Below are positions 10,675-24,700 of a DNA stretch of 64,000 nt, piece after piece; the stretch's first letter is position 1; every line of letters begins with the position of its first letter. The stretch is from Cristatella mucedo (taxonomy: Eukaryota > Bryozoa > Phylactolaemata > Cristatellidae). The position numbers and the translations under genes were made by a program. The stretch covers positions 990,001 through 1,054,000 of the forward strand of contig WPIO01000102.1 in NCBI GenBank assembly GCA_009760855.2, in the 5' to 3' direction. The notes under the pieces are model-generated. The model ran no database searches, was not told where the DNA came from, and worked only from the letters and a program-made list of their open reading frames with translations.

Positions 10675-12015
10675 ATGGCCAGTGGATTTAGTTTTTTTGG
10701 CAAGATTTATAGTTTTGGTGCCAGAATCATAAATTTAATTTTAGGAGCCAGACTTACCTATAAGGTGTTGATGGGATTTGTTTTTGGCGTGATCGCTGGA
10801 TTGTTTTTTCGTTATAATACTGCTGCATGGCTAGCACTTGGCGTTAATGTGGCCTTTTTTAAAACTTTTGGCACCCTTTTTGTTAATCTGATAAAAATGA
10901 TCATCGGGCCATTAATTTTTAGCTCTATTGTGGCTTCGATAGTTTCCGTTAAGGATGGCAAAAAAATAGGCTCTATGGCTATTTATTCGGTTGCAACCTT
11001 TATAACCATGACCACCATTTCTGTTTTAGTTGGAATGGCTGCCGTAGAGATATTTAAGCCAGGAATTAATGTTTCTTTTGATAAAGATGCGATTATTTCT
11101 CAAAATAGAATGAGCATGCCGGCAGTATCAGAGTGCAATCTGAAGCAAAATACAGTGTGGGATTTTTTGTTTAACATAGTGCCTTCCAATATTGTTAATT
11201 CGTTTTTAACGAACGATTTCATGCAAATTATATTTTTTGCAACAATTTTTGCAATAGCCATTCTTAAAACAGAAAAACATAAAGACCTAATTGCTGGCTA
11301 TATGACGGCCTTCTCTGAAGTGATGCTAACCATGAGCAACGTGGTTATGAAATTTGCACCTTTTGGTATTTTTGGCATAACTTCTTGGTTATTTGGTACT
11401 CAGGATGTTGCACTGATTGGTTCTTTGTTAAAAATAATAGCAATTCTTTACGGCTCTTGTTTGTTTTGTGTTTATGTTCTCTATTCTATATTTTGCATTG
11501 TGGTTTTAAAATTAAATCCTTTGCATTTTTTCCGCAAGATGATTCCAGCCCAAATGTTTGGTTTTTTGTTGGCCAGTAGTTCCGCTGCCTTGCCAATAAC
11601 CTTAAATATTTGCCGCAATAAGCTTGGCGTTTCAGAGGATAAAACCAACTTTGTTGTTCCCCTTGGTGCAACAATGAACATGAATGGTGGTGCCGTGCAT
11701 TTAAGCATGAGCACCATGTTTATTGCTCAGTTGTGGAATGTGCAATTTTGCACTAGCGACTATATATCTTTGGTAATGTTGTGCGTTTTAGGTGCAATTG
11801 GCACAGCTCCCGTTCCTGGTGCTTCAATTTTTCTATTAATAGGAATATTAAATTCAATGCATCTGCCAATTGAGGCCATTGTTATTATTTTGGCAGTGGA
11901 TAGAATATTGGATATGGCAAGAACCTTTACCAATCTAACTGGCGATGCCTTTTCTGCGGTGATAGTTGATAGATTAAGTGGCACTCTGGATAAAAATATT
12001 TATAATAGTAAATAG
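10675..12015 (+). CDS. dicarboxylate/amino acid:cation symporter (DAACS family)
   Basis: Inner-membrane secondary transporter of the sodium/proton:dicarboxylate symporter family (GltP/DctA group), importing glutamate, aspartate or C4-dicarboxylates. The 446-residue protein has the expected eight membrane helices plus re-entrant loops. Family signatures are clear: SSSAALPITLN (Ser-rich hairpin 1), GATMNMNGGA (helix 7), PGASIFLLIG (hairpin 2) and DRILDMARTFTNLTGD (helix 8). The length matches the family. The ATG follows aatatatttttttc and has no Shine-Dalgarno sequence. For an intracellular bacterium such a carrier would supply carbon or amino acids from the host; the exact substrate cannot be read from the sequence. 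Confidence 0.92.
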   Translation: MASGFSFFGKIYSFGARIINLILGARLTYKVLMGFVFGVIAGLFFRYNTAAWLALGVNVAFFKTFGTLFVNLIKMIIGPLIFSSIVASIVSVKDGKKIGSMAIYSVATFITMTTISVLVGMAAVEIFKPGINVSFDKDAIISQNRMSMPAVSECNLKQNTVWDFLFNIVPSNIVNSFLTNDFMQIIFFATIFAIAILKTEKHKDLIAGYMTAFSEVMLTMSNVVMKFAPFGIFGITSWLFGTQDVALIGSLLKIIAILYGSCLFCVYVLYSIFCIVVLKLNPLHFFRKMIPAQMFGFLLASSSAALPITLNICRNKLGVSEDKTNFVVPLGATMNMNGGAVHLSMSTMFIAQLWNVQFCTSDYISLVMLCVLGAIGTAPVPGASIFLLIGILNSMHLPIEAIVIILAVDRILDMARTFTNLTGDAFSAVIVDRLSGTLDKNIYNSK

Positions 12016-12298
12016 AGGCTTAATCTTGTTTTTTGGCAATAATATATTTATTCTCTCTAAAAATAATAGACATCTATGATTATTATCAAAATATAATTAA
12101 TGATTTTATTTATCAAGGTTTGTTAGAAAAACTTTTGAACGGTCTGGCTTGTATTTATCATTTCCTGTTCATAGTTATGTGATAGTAGGGAAAATTTTAA
12201 CAGCAATCTCTTAATTGCAAAAATAAAAATATAAAATAAATAGTTGTAAAATATTGTTATTGATTAAATAATAGTTTTGATAATTAGTAATTATTTTT

Positions 12299-15200
12299 AT
12301 GCAAGGCATTAGTACTTTAATAGGACAGCTAGGTTTAGTAAAGTATAATATTTTACAGCAAAAAATAAAATCTTAAAACTTTAGCCAAGACCAATTGCAG
12401 AAATTAGGTTGACAAAATTTTGTAGAATTGTGGCAAAAAATTATATTGGAATATTGTATTAATAAAGGTATTGATAATATTGATTCATTACATTAAGAGA
12501 CAAATGATATTTTTAAAAGAAGTGTTATTGAAATAATTGAAAAATGGAGAAAGCATTTTCAATTAGGTGGCTATAGCGATAAATCTAAAAAAGATAACCC
12601 CCATACTGCCAAGTTAAAAACCCCCCAATTGATGATTTAAGCTATGCGGTATTGAAGGCAATTGCAATTCGTCTTCAGGCAACCATAAACGGAAGAATTT
12701 TGAAGGATTATGTTAGTTTAGGTTTGAGTTATAATAAATGTTTGTCGGAAATAAAACTTGAATTAATAAAGAAAAATAGTACATTGGTAAATAACATGAA
12801 GCAATCTGCACTATATGAATTAATTGATAACATAATTGCAGAAAAGGTTAGCGCCATTCCTGCGCAGGTTGCATCTAGGCTGCAAAAAAATCACCAGCTG
12901 CAACCAGCAATAACATTATTATCCGCAATTGCATCACAATCCGAGAGGTGATTAAAATCAACCTCTGGCGTTAGTGCGCCATCTTTGGCTTCTTCGTCGA
13001 AAAATGATTCTGGATTTGTTGGTGATGGTGCAGAAACCCTTACTTCAAGTCATAAAGCTAGATTTATTGCGGCCATGAACAATGTCGCCCATGGCAAAAA
13101 GATACAATTCACGCCTTTTAAGGATACTGATGACAAAGAATTTAATTATTATGCTTTTCTCATAAATGCTCTGCTAGGATATTCTTGTTTTAGTGCTGAT
13201 AAATTAAAAAATGTTACCAAATGAGGTAGAGAATGTAGCAGCGTGTTTACTTAGGGAGATAATTTTGCCAGCAGAAATGGAACGCAAAAAACAAGAAATA
13301 TTAACAATCAGGGAAGTAAGAGCAAAAATACAACAAGAACCTGCAACAAAAAAAGAATTTCTTGAGATTTTGATGGATCGTCACTCTGATAAGGCACAGT
13401 ATCAAGCATTGCATTAGGAATTATCTAAGACATTACAAACTGAAGGCTTAGAAGAAAAAAACTGCAAGCCTATTTTGCTGAAATGGGCTTATCCAGTAAA
13501 ACCTGTGTGCAAATGTTATGCGATATTACTGTAAATAAATTAATTATAGAATTACCGAAGGAAGATTTTATTGCACTAAAGCCACAACAATTGCTAACAC
13601 ATGCTTTATCAGAAATAGAGGTTTTGGCAAATCTAAGGAAAGAATTGCAGACAGAAATCATAAAAGAAGGCATAGAAACTATATTACGCTTGACAAGTTT
13701 TGTCCAGGCAAGTGTAATTGTTGCTGAAGAAACAGCTTTAAAGGCACTAATTTTCTATCGTTTGTTAAGGTGGAACTTTGATCATAACAATACAACGCTT
13801 TTACCTGAATTACAAGATTCTTATTCTCGCGCATCTATTTTTGAGGTAGACTTATTGAAAAATGTGGCATATTCTGTGGTACATGATGCAAAAACAAAAA
13901 TAAAGTCAACGAAAGATCAATCATCAGAACAACAAGCACAGCTAAAAGAATTAGATTTGCAGTTGAAAAAATATGAGAAACTGACAGAAAAAGAGCAGCT
14001 GCAATATATTCTGAATCTTCTTAATGAAAAATTGTTTGATTATACGCATAAGGAAATACAAAGTATGATTGAAGGCTATATTGATAAAAGAACAGCACTG
14101 CTTCGGCAACAATTTCCGAACAATAAAGTAATTGTGGAGCAAGGGTGGATGCTTTATCTTGGAGGATTAATGAGATTGCGTAACGGATTGGAGCAATATA
14201 TAAAAAATAAATTCACGCCAGATGGCATATTAGCCGAATCTGATACTACCGTTATTATAATGCATGCGACAAAACAACACAGAGACAAGAGGGCAGAAGA
14301 GCGTGTTTTAAAAACTGAGCAATTAACACCAAAAGCTGAAAAACCTCGGGTTGTTACTGTTGATTTAGCGCAGGCGCCAATAACTAAAGAAACTTTAATC
14401 GATAAGTATAGTCTTGCACTAGGTAAGGAGCTTGGGAGTGATGATAATACTAAGAAGGCTGTATCTTCTCTATTAAACTATTATGCTACAATCTTCACTT
14501 TAGATTAATTTAGCAATCTATTAACATGGTCTTTAAAATATGAAGTTGAAAACATTATCAGAGAAAGGACCGAACTTTTTAATTGTTTGAAACGTTTGAA
14601 AAACTTGGATAATGATCTTATAAAGCAAGATCATCTTCAATGGAAAAATTGTCTTTATGGTGGAAATGAGGTTTGTGGTGGTTTTGCTGCTTTTAATGCC
14701 TTTCGCTATCATAAAACTGATGAAGGATATGCCGCCCATGCATCCATTATTTACAGCAAACCAGATCCTTTAGATGAATTGATTGTTCGTGTGATGGCGA
14801 ATTGGTCGATCTTATCTGTAAATTCAATTGAATGAAAGCCATTGGCAGAAAAGCCAACGTCTCTATCATTGATGGAATTGATTAGTTTCTTATCTTACGG
14901 TAATCCATCAATGGTTTGTGATATATATGGCTATAAAAATCAAAGCATCATATCTAAATTGCAATCTAGAATGTCGCAATTTAAATTATTGAATCCTGAT
15001 GATAAAATTAATTATTTGTGTAATGTGCTTAATAAAGAAATGCCAAAGATGGATGCAATTTTTAGCAGATATGTTGATTTGAAGGATAAAGCCAACCCTA
15101 ATATTAAAATATCCAGTAATCATGCATTGTACACAGAATCATTCAGAACTTTATGTGGTAGATTATCTCAATTGAAGCGAGATGGCAGTATGATTTCTTC

Positions 15201-18200
15201 GCAGCCAAAAGCTGCATTTTGCTATATTAGTTCGAACAATCCAACCTATTGTTTAGGTTTTAGCAGCGTTGCAAAGAATCTTCATTAAAAAAAGTTTACA
15301 ACGAATTGTTAAAAGTTGCAGCACATTATCAACGAAATAATAAAGAACAATTTAAAAAACTTAACCTAACAATAGAGCAATTTGCTGAGTTGATGCTGGC
15401 AGAATGTTATGCAAAAAACATAACTATTCCTTATGCCATTAGGGTAGATCCTATTGAGCAATTTATTCATACGATAGCGATTAATATTTATACAGATTTA
15501 TTTAATGGCAAGAGGATAGCTCCTGCATTAAATGTGTTATCATTGGCTGTTGCGCAAGAAAAAAAATCACTCCAAGTCCAAAAAGCATTATTAAGCCACT
15601 CTGTCGAGCAAAGAATCCATAAAGAAATAATTAATTTGGCCAGTAATGGCATTCATTGTCGTTTAAGTGCTGGTAGATTTGCTGATTTGCTTGTGAAAAA
15701 ATTGCTTATAATCCACACCGAAGCAGAGATTATGAATTTTGAGAATAATCATATAATGGATAAATTTTTTAAAAGTAAATCAGATCGTCAATTGACGTTG
15801 AGTGCATTGGATTACAGCTCTCCATCTTCTGGTGCAGTGCAGGAAACATCTGCATCTGATCAATTGATTGCACAATTGCTGCAATGTATATATAAATACG
15901 ATGTTTTATATTTATTTGAAGATAGATTAAGAATGATAGGAATGAATGTGGAGGCATTATTGAATAATCTGCGGAATGGTTTGATGAACAACAATTATTA
16001 CAAATAGAAGATTTGGTATTGCTTGTTACTCGCAATTCTACATTAAGCGATATGTTTTCGCGGTATGTATTAACATGAGACGATCTATAGGTCTTGCAGC
16101 CGACATGCCAATTGCTAAAGCTGACAATTATCTTGAGCGTTGTCGTGCATTAAAGAAAGCATTTGATTATTGTTTAGAAGGTAAATATATTGCTAAGTCT
16201 GTGCATATAGTCTATGCCATGATGAAGTAACGAAAGATCTGTTGGATGTTGTAGTGGGAAAAGAAGATCAACAAAGGAGAAGTGTTGAATGCCAGTTGTC
16301 ATGAGTGTGGTTTTGAATGGATTGACTTTTACGCACTATCTAGAGACAAGTATGTTGCAAGAAGTACGCAGTATGCTGGAATCAGAATATGTAGGCAAAA
16401 TAGATGAGTGTATTGATTTTGTATCAGGAATTAATGGCGATATAGAGAGCAGGAGAGAGGCCATAATATATTATTTGGCTAATATGATTGCAAAAAATGG
16501 AATAAATGATGACATCACGAAACCGATTAATGATTTATTGTTTAATGCAACGGAAAATGGCATTGATCTTAGCAATATTAGCACTCATCCTCATTGGAAA
16601 ACAGAATTTTCAAAAAAATGTGTTGGCTCCGCAGAGGCCAATCTATTAAACTCTCTTTATTTTCAGAATTTGCTTAATCCAGACAATATCGATATTTCAG
16701 GATGAAATCAAGCATCATCTAAAGGTAAACAATATGAATTATTAAAAAAAACAGTATCTAATTTGCCATTACAAGAAAATTATTTTCACAATAAAAAACA
16801 TGAATTGATAGAATTAACTATTAAAGGACTCATGATTTCATTTACGGAGGCCGAATTTCGCAACTTAACTTACCTACAATTTAACAAAGCCTGTATTTAT
16901 ATCTCCAATGCAAGAAAGTGCGAGGTAGAGGCCACTGCTCAGATCACAACAGATGATTCTGTTGTTAAGCCAATTGACGTACCTTGGTTTGATTTTATTC
17001 CTATTACCGTTCGCAATAAAGCGCCATTTCGCACAGAACCATTGGGTGGATTTATAATCGATTGCCTTATTTATTATCTATCTTCCTTTTCTGTCTTTGA
17101 TCCAAATTGCTTCGATGTACAACATATGATTGATGATGTAAGCAGAAATACGCATTATTGGATGATATGGCTGGAGCAATATTCAGGTAAGGATTCGACC
17201 GAATATAAATTATGTGAAGAATTTAATAGCAATAGTGATATAGAAAAAATCCCATATATTTTAAAATAGAAGAATATTTAATACTAATGAACAATATAAA
17301 GCCATTAGTGCGTTGGAAGAAAGAATTGAATCCATATAGAAATCAAAGAACTGTATTAAGTAAATTACTAATAGAAAAATCTACTAAAGATTGCGGTAGG
17401 GGTGTGTGGCAAAAATTTTCAATAGATGAAGTAGATGATATTCTTGTATCTATAGTAACAGAAATTGAGCAAAAAACTACAGATTTGCAAAAATATATCC
17501 CCGCAGAGCAAGAAGTTGATATTTCAAAAGATACTAAAGATAGTAGTAATGTGACCGATAAAAAGATAGAGGAATTAGCGCGTAATATTGAAGGTCGTTT
17601 TAATGAAAAGAGATTAGATTTAAATTCACAGACATTATCAAAGAAGATCATAATGCAATTTAAAAAAGCATTGATTATCGCAGGATACGAACAAGGATGG
17701 AATGAAGCAATAACAAATATTTCAATTGATGAATTACTTGAGATGACTTCAGTATGTTTAAATTCATTAGAAGAAACTCCAATTACATTAGCAGTACTGC
17801 AATCTTCAGCTAAAAAGTCCGATAATAGTGCTACTTTCACAGTTTTGCCAACACAACAGCAAGTTTATCAAGATAGCAGTAAAACTCAATTACAACAAAG
17901 CGATAGAGTAATATTACTGCTGCGATAGATAAGAAAACTCTATCATCTGTTTAGCAAAATAGTTCATTTTTAGAATTTATTGCATCAGAAATTAGGGCTT
18001 TGATGTTGCCATTAAGGCTGGGGTTATTGGTGGTGGGTGTAGCATTAATGCCAACAGTTAGAATGGAAGAAATGTGATATACGGATGGATAAAGCAATAT
18101 CTGATAGGTAATGGTAATGTAAAGTTATTGCCCTCAGATCGGTAGTTATTGCATATTATTAACGAACATTTATTCAAGAAAGGTTTTGATAAATCAAAAG

Positions 18201-18379
18201 AACTGACAAATAAATATTTATCTTTATTGAAAGCATTTCATCAAAAATGTAGATGTGGCAACGAATGCTTACTTACCGCAATTAGCAACAACTCTACCAG
18301 CATAAGATCGAAAGATTCAACGAGTTTGCTAAGGTGGTCAGATGCAAGAACAAGAAATGGTATTTATCGGCTTGCATAA
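12299..18379 (+). pseudogene. giant repeat protein 1, decayed
   Basis: About 6 kb that was once one or two very long genes. From an ATG at 12299, coding-like sequence continues on the plus strand in pieces (12652-13224, 13211-13417, 13483-15288, 15306-16007, 16289-16705, 16763-17269, 17287-17928, 18149-18379). The pieces are joined only by in-frame stops of all three kinds (for example TAA 12374, TGA 12410, TAA 12494, TGA 12949, TAG 13415, TAA 14506, TGA 14833, TGA 16703) and at least five frameshifts. The residues are helical, Lys/Gln/Leu-rich. Short motifs recur: FSQDQLQKLG, FSADKLKN, LTIEQFAEL, LSAGRFADLL, FSIDEVDDIL, ISIDELLEM, suggesting a repeated helical unit. No signal peptide or known domain is seen. 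Function unknown. Confidence 0.7.
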
Positions 18380-18710
18380 TCAGATGCTTCATTAACTCTA
18401 AATTATAGAAAATCGATTTATCAACTTGAATCATATAGTCTATCCTTTCAATCTAGATTTTTATTTTTAAGCAATAGGAAAAATATGACCAAAAACTGCA
18501 AAAAGTGCAGCAATTATGCCAAAAGCATGGCCAAATTTTATAAACAGCATATACTGTAAATATTGTTCATAGCTCTTTTTTGTTTAAAGTTGATAAACAG
18601 CAAAAACTTCAACAACATGAAATATAATTTGCAATTTATACTATAATTATGGTGTAAAATAATTATAATGTGTCTTAAGAGTTGTTATTATTTTTTTAAA
18701 TGATTTTTTT

Positions 18711-21700
18711 ATGAGAGGTGGAGGATTGTTTTTTCCGGCTGGTGCTGTAGATAATCAAGGCGAAGTAAATTTTTTGAGTAATCAAGAATTATTGGACAGA
18801 ATGCTTGCAATGTTGCCAGATGATGAAACTTCATATATTACTGAATCTTATGATTCACTTTCACAAGAAGATTGTTCTGTAGATGATTGGCTTTTGAATG
18901 AGAAATTAGATCCTGATCAGCTGCATAAGGTCGATGATAGTGATAATGATGATAGCATTGATGATGATAGGAAGGATTTGCTCTCTAAGATTAGACAACA
19001 AGGAGCAAGTAATGATGAAGCAGGTGAAGAGATGGGGCATGTAAGATTAAATGGCGATCCTGATCCGCTCTTTATGCAGTTTCAAAAGACACTGGCCGCA
19101 GTGAAAATACGAAGGATGTTAGTTTCAGCAAGACCGACAGTTTCTATTATACCGGAAGAATACGAAAGCCATATTTCATCTGATGCAGATCAATATCTTA
19201 GCACTAAAGCCAAAGATAGTGCCGTGGACACTGGCGATAATGAACCGGATTATGAAAATGAAGATTCGCGGCACGATGCGGCGGCTCTTGTTTCTGATGT
19301 ATTGCATTTACTTCCTCCTGATAATTTTGTAGCAGGCTATGGTTTTGAAATAAATAGATATGGTGGCCAATTTTATTGGCCAGCTGCAACCTCCAGCCCT
19401 GCCTCAGAAGTTCCCCCGCTATCTGAGTCGACAGCTTATGCAATTAACGATAACATAAGATCAATGTTTAATAATCAGGGGGAAGATTTTCCAATTGAAA
19501 TTGCCGATATTGCAGTAACTTATTCTAATCATCCTTTGGAATTATATAAGAAATTAGAGAGCGCAATAGATGACGATGTTGTTATTCAATGCACAAGACT
19601 GTAGGCTCCATGTAAATCTTCTGACTTAGCTGTATCGGCAATCAAAAAAGCTGTTTATGTAGGTCAAAAATCATATAAACAAGAAAAACATAAAATACAA
19701 TTAAAAGATGAAAATCTTAAAGAAATGTTGAAATATGCTAGACAGATTTTGACTCAATGTTTTCTTAAAATCGTTAGGGAGAGAGAAGCGTCAAAGGCCG
19801 TAAAGCCTCATACTACCACTTCAACACAGCCAGTCAGATATTATACACCTAGTTCTGCTTATTCTGCCTCTTATACAGCCTTTCATCCATTTTCTGCACT
19901 TGCTGCCGTACCTTCCACACAGCCAGCCAGATATGACGCACAAAGCGCGGCTGACGCTCCAACAAATCCGCCCCGCATATCCTTCTGTTGCTGCCGCGCC
20001 ATCTGCTTATTCTTCGGTGGACGATGTGGATGAAATGCCAGATGCTGCTGTGCTTGCTGCAAGTGAAAAGGCAGTAAAATTAATGTTTATTTTACAAACT
20101 GGCGTGCCAGATGGCTATCTAGCCGACATTAAAGTAACTGATGATGCTGTTCTATTGGCGACATATCAGAAATTATTTGTATAGATCGAGAAAGAGTTGT
20201 TTGCACAATTGTAGCTAGCACATTGTAGTGCTGGGCAATTGGCTTTGGCGGCCATGAAAATATCTGTACATCAATTCAAGAAATTATCACAAGACATAAA
20301 ACAATTGAGCGTTTTAGATATTTTGTTTTATGCTAATAGTTTTATTTTTAAAGTTCTTGATTGCATAAGGCAGCCAGCTAATGCTGCAAGGACAAAATCA
20401 GCAGTCCCAAAATCCGTAAAAACTTCCGCCCCTGTTGCTATTAATTATCCCTCCACCAAAACGAGTGCTGCTTCCGCCATTCAAGCATCTGCATTATATG
20501 ATGATAAATCAAGATCATTGCAGTTTGGCAGTGCGCTGAGGAACTTAGCCAATATGGTTGCATTAAGAAAAGCAAAGTATCCAGATAATGAATCTGAATT
20601 GCGTAAAAGATTTATCTCAAGTTTAAAGAGACGTTTTGAATAGCAGCCAAACATTGAATTAGATGCTTTGATTAAAGCTGGGCGCATAGGCAATATGGAA
20701 GAATTTACAACAATATTTATTGATCATTTTACCGAATTTCAATTAAGTATTGATAATGTCAGTAGTGATTTGGATACATTATTTTCTCTTGCCCAAAAAG
20801 AATGAAAATATATAGTTAATGCACATTGAGAAATTGACTCTGCTGGTAAGGATAAATATTTTGCACCTTCAAAAAAGAGTAAGGATAGAGAAGAATTGCT
20901 AAGTCCATTCAGTCAATTTTTCATAGATTTATTGAAAAATCCCTATCATCGTTATTCTTTTGAATTTGTGATAATGGCATATTTGAAATTTGCCAACATT
21001 AAACCAAAAAACATTGCTGCTACTCTTTCTGAGTTGTTTGTGGCGTTTTATAGTGATGATGGCAAAAATGATGTAAAATATGATGATTTTGCCGATAATC
21101 CTATAGCTTTTTGTATTTTAATCTAAGATCATTTAACGCATATGATGTGTAAAGATCATGCTGGTAATGATGTTTTGCAAGGTGTTACTTCTTTATCGCC
21201 CGCTGTAAGTGCTGCATCTGCTGTAGGTGCTGGGTTTGGTGCTGCTTCTGCCGCTTCGGCCACTGCATCTGTTGTGGATGCACAATCTGGCACAGCAAGT
21301 GCTGCCGCTGCTGTTGCGACAACTACTTCATCTGCTAGTTTAGCTGGCAGCTCTCAATTAACTGCAACCGCACAACATAGCGCACAATCAGCTGCTTCTT
21401 CTGTGGTACAAAGTACTACAATTAATAAAGCCGATTTATTTAGAGTTATTGTTAAATATTCTAAAAAATAACCAAGTGGGTAAAATTTTGGTTAAAAGAT
21501 TTGGAGCTGATGCGGAGATTTTAGCAAATGCGTTATTATCTGATTATTGTAAAAGGCATACAACCAATATCAGTAAAATGCCCACAGCATCATTGCTGAT
21601 AGAGATTGGTTGTTTTGTGCAAGAGAAATTATTATTGAAAGTTTTAGATTGTACAAAAGAGCAAGAATTAGTTACAATATTTAAAGAAATTTTCAAACGA

Positions 21701-24700
21701 ATAACAGATGAAGAAGCCAAATCTGATTTGTTGGAAATGGTTGTTTGCCAATTATTTGTGAAATATTGCAATATTGATGATGGTTTGCTTATATTTAATA
21801 CTTTGAATGAGAGATTTGTGTTTGCTTTTATTGAATCTTTTGTTCTTGAAAAGGCGAAACAACGTAAATTACATGTAACATACAATGGCAAATCTATTGA
21901 AGATTTTGCTGTCAGGGATACTGCAGAGCTTCGTGTTGATCATATTAAGATAGAGCAAATTGCATTTCTAGTGAAAGTCTCTCGTCTGAAATGAAAGCAA
22001 CATTACAACAGAAATGTCTAACTACCCCAGAAGAATTTGTTCAATATTATGTAATCAATCTATTATAGTCAAAACAGGTAATAAGCTTGACTGATAAGCA
22101 GTTAAAGTTTTTTGCTTGATAATATTTGCCAAGATGTATTGATTGAAGACTTTTTTACAGCATTTGATATTATGGAAAATCCTTCTAAATATTCTGAAAA
22201 GCTGAAAAATTGGATCGAAGATGGTGATGGTAAGCATCAAGAGACAGTATTACACGCTACAGATCGCGGTATATCGAAAGAGCAATGCGATAAATTTATT
22301 AGTGATTTATCGCAAGAGGCAACACAATGGAAAAGCAATAAATGTTTAAATATTAGAAGCGTGCAATTAAGTGCTTGGTATTTTCTCCTTGATCTTCATT
22401 TGCGTGAATTAGAGAGTGAAGTAATAAAAACATCTTTGATGCAACCATCAACAGCAAGTGTTGCCGCCATTACTGCTCCCCATCTGCCGGTGTAGCTGTT
22501 GCCTTCGGTGTGGCTAGTGGCTCTCAGGTTACTGCCGCACTGCAAAATGTCGCAAGTCCAGCTGTCACTGCCGTTGCAGCCACTACTCCATCTGCCGATG
22601 TAGTTGGTGGCCCTAAGTTAACTTCTATACTACTAAGTAGTACAGCAAGTGCTGCTGTAACGAGAGAGATATACGATGTGGATGCTGTCAGCAGGGCTGT
22701 ATTATTAAATATTTTTACCAATAGTATAGTAGGTAAATTTTTGGTTAGAAAATTTGGCCACAGGGCAGAAACATTAGTTTATATTGTAATTGATTATGCA
22801 CGTGAAGTATTGCAATTGAGCTCGACCGTATTAGATCATCGTTCTGATGAAAAGACTGGCTTAAATGCACTAGATGTTTTATAAAGCAAAATTTCTTATC
22901 ACAAATATTGAAGAATCAAGAAGGGCAAATATTAATTTCATTATTTCAGCAAACTGCCAACATAAGCAGAAAGCATCAAGGTGTAATGGAAATAAACTTT
23001 GAAGAGGCAAAAAATTTGTTGTTATGTGAACTGATAGATAATTTATATGGTGAATGTGTTGCTGAACAATATGGTTTTAATTATGGTTGTTATTGATTTG
23101 ATAATTTTAATCCAAGATTTTTATTCTCTTGTGTTCAATATTTTATTATTAAACAAACACATGAAACTTTAGAACAAACAGATAAAATTTCTGCAAAAGA
23201 TCAAGTAACGCTGAAACGCATTAAAAGAATATACTGCTAAACGTACCATCCTTTCTGCCGAGGTGTTGAATAGTGAGGCAAATCTTCGTTCTTTTCTACA
23301 AAATATTTATGCCACATGGCTGACTTGGCATGTAAAACCTACAATTCTGGCAAAATTACAAAAATTAAAGCGTGACCCGAGAGAATTAGCTAAAAAATTA
23401 ATTGCCCCTATAAATTGGGAACATTTGACGTGATTGAGTGATGCAATTTTAATATATGTATTTGAAGAAGCTGTGAACGATACTTATGATAATATTTTGT
23501 ATCGCGCTAATGAAGAAGCTTCCAACACACTGTTACGAGATAAATTGCTGGAATGGGCCCGAGATAGAGTTAGTGATGCTGAACATTCTGATGCTATTGC
23601 ATTAAATGCTGAAAAACGCAACATATCGACAGAGGCATTGCAAAAAATAATTGAGAAAATATTTTCGGAGGCAGTAGAAAAATATTCAGGTATGTGGGCA
23701 CATAATTTGTATTTTTTGCTGGAGCAGAGGATTCGTGAATGAGAGCTAGAATTAATGAAAACCTCAAAAACTCTAAGCTTAATGTAACTCCCAAAAACTC
23801 CAAAAATAAAGAAGAATAAAGTTCAATTGAACGAACAGCCTAATATTTTATTATTATATCCCAGAATTTGATGTACCTTTGAGCTTAAAACAAAGATTAG
23901 AATGTTTTTTGCAATACAGTTATAATATGTCAGAAAAAAAGATCTCAGAACTTAGAAGCATGCAAAAGCAAATCTCTCATGTGAAAAAATTATCTTTTTC
24001 CAATGCGTTGGTAGATCGATTGAGTTTGGATCAATCAGAAAGAATGCCTGATAGTCGTATAAAATTAATTTTGCAAGTCGCCTTGACAGAGCATCGTAAG
24101 AATTATTTGACAACTGACCATCCTCCCGACTAAAGCTTTGCCCACTCGCAAAGAAATGGAAGATCAAATGAGGTTTTGGTGCGGTACCGGAAAGGATGGT
24201 AATGAATATTCGGCACAAATTGCATTGAATGCAGAATCGCTTGATATAACAACAAATGAGCAAGAGATGATTATGCAAAGGATTATTAATAAAAAATTAT
24301 CACAACATGCAGATGATGATAGAGATATATTTGGTAGAAATATGGTGTTGTTTTGTTATTTACCGTGGAAAAAGCAATAAGCCAAATGTTGCAACAAAAA
24401 CAGCAGAAAGCAACGCCTACAACATCTAATGCAGTATTGTCAGCCCAACAATCAGTACCACAGGCTTCTGTTGCTCAATCTGCCGCTTTGGTTGTTGCAA
24501 CATCTAAAGATACGGCACAATTGAAATCTGCCGCTTCCATGGATGCAGCTGAAATAGATTCAACGCAATCTTCTAAATCATATGTTGATCCAAAAACATT
24601 ACCTATAAAGCAAAGATTATTATATTTACTATCGCCAAAAATAAAAAAACAAGCTATGGCATTAGGTGGTAAAGTTTTTTTAGATAAAGCAATTGATGTC

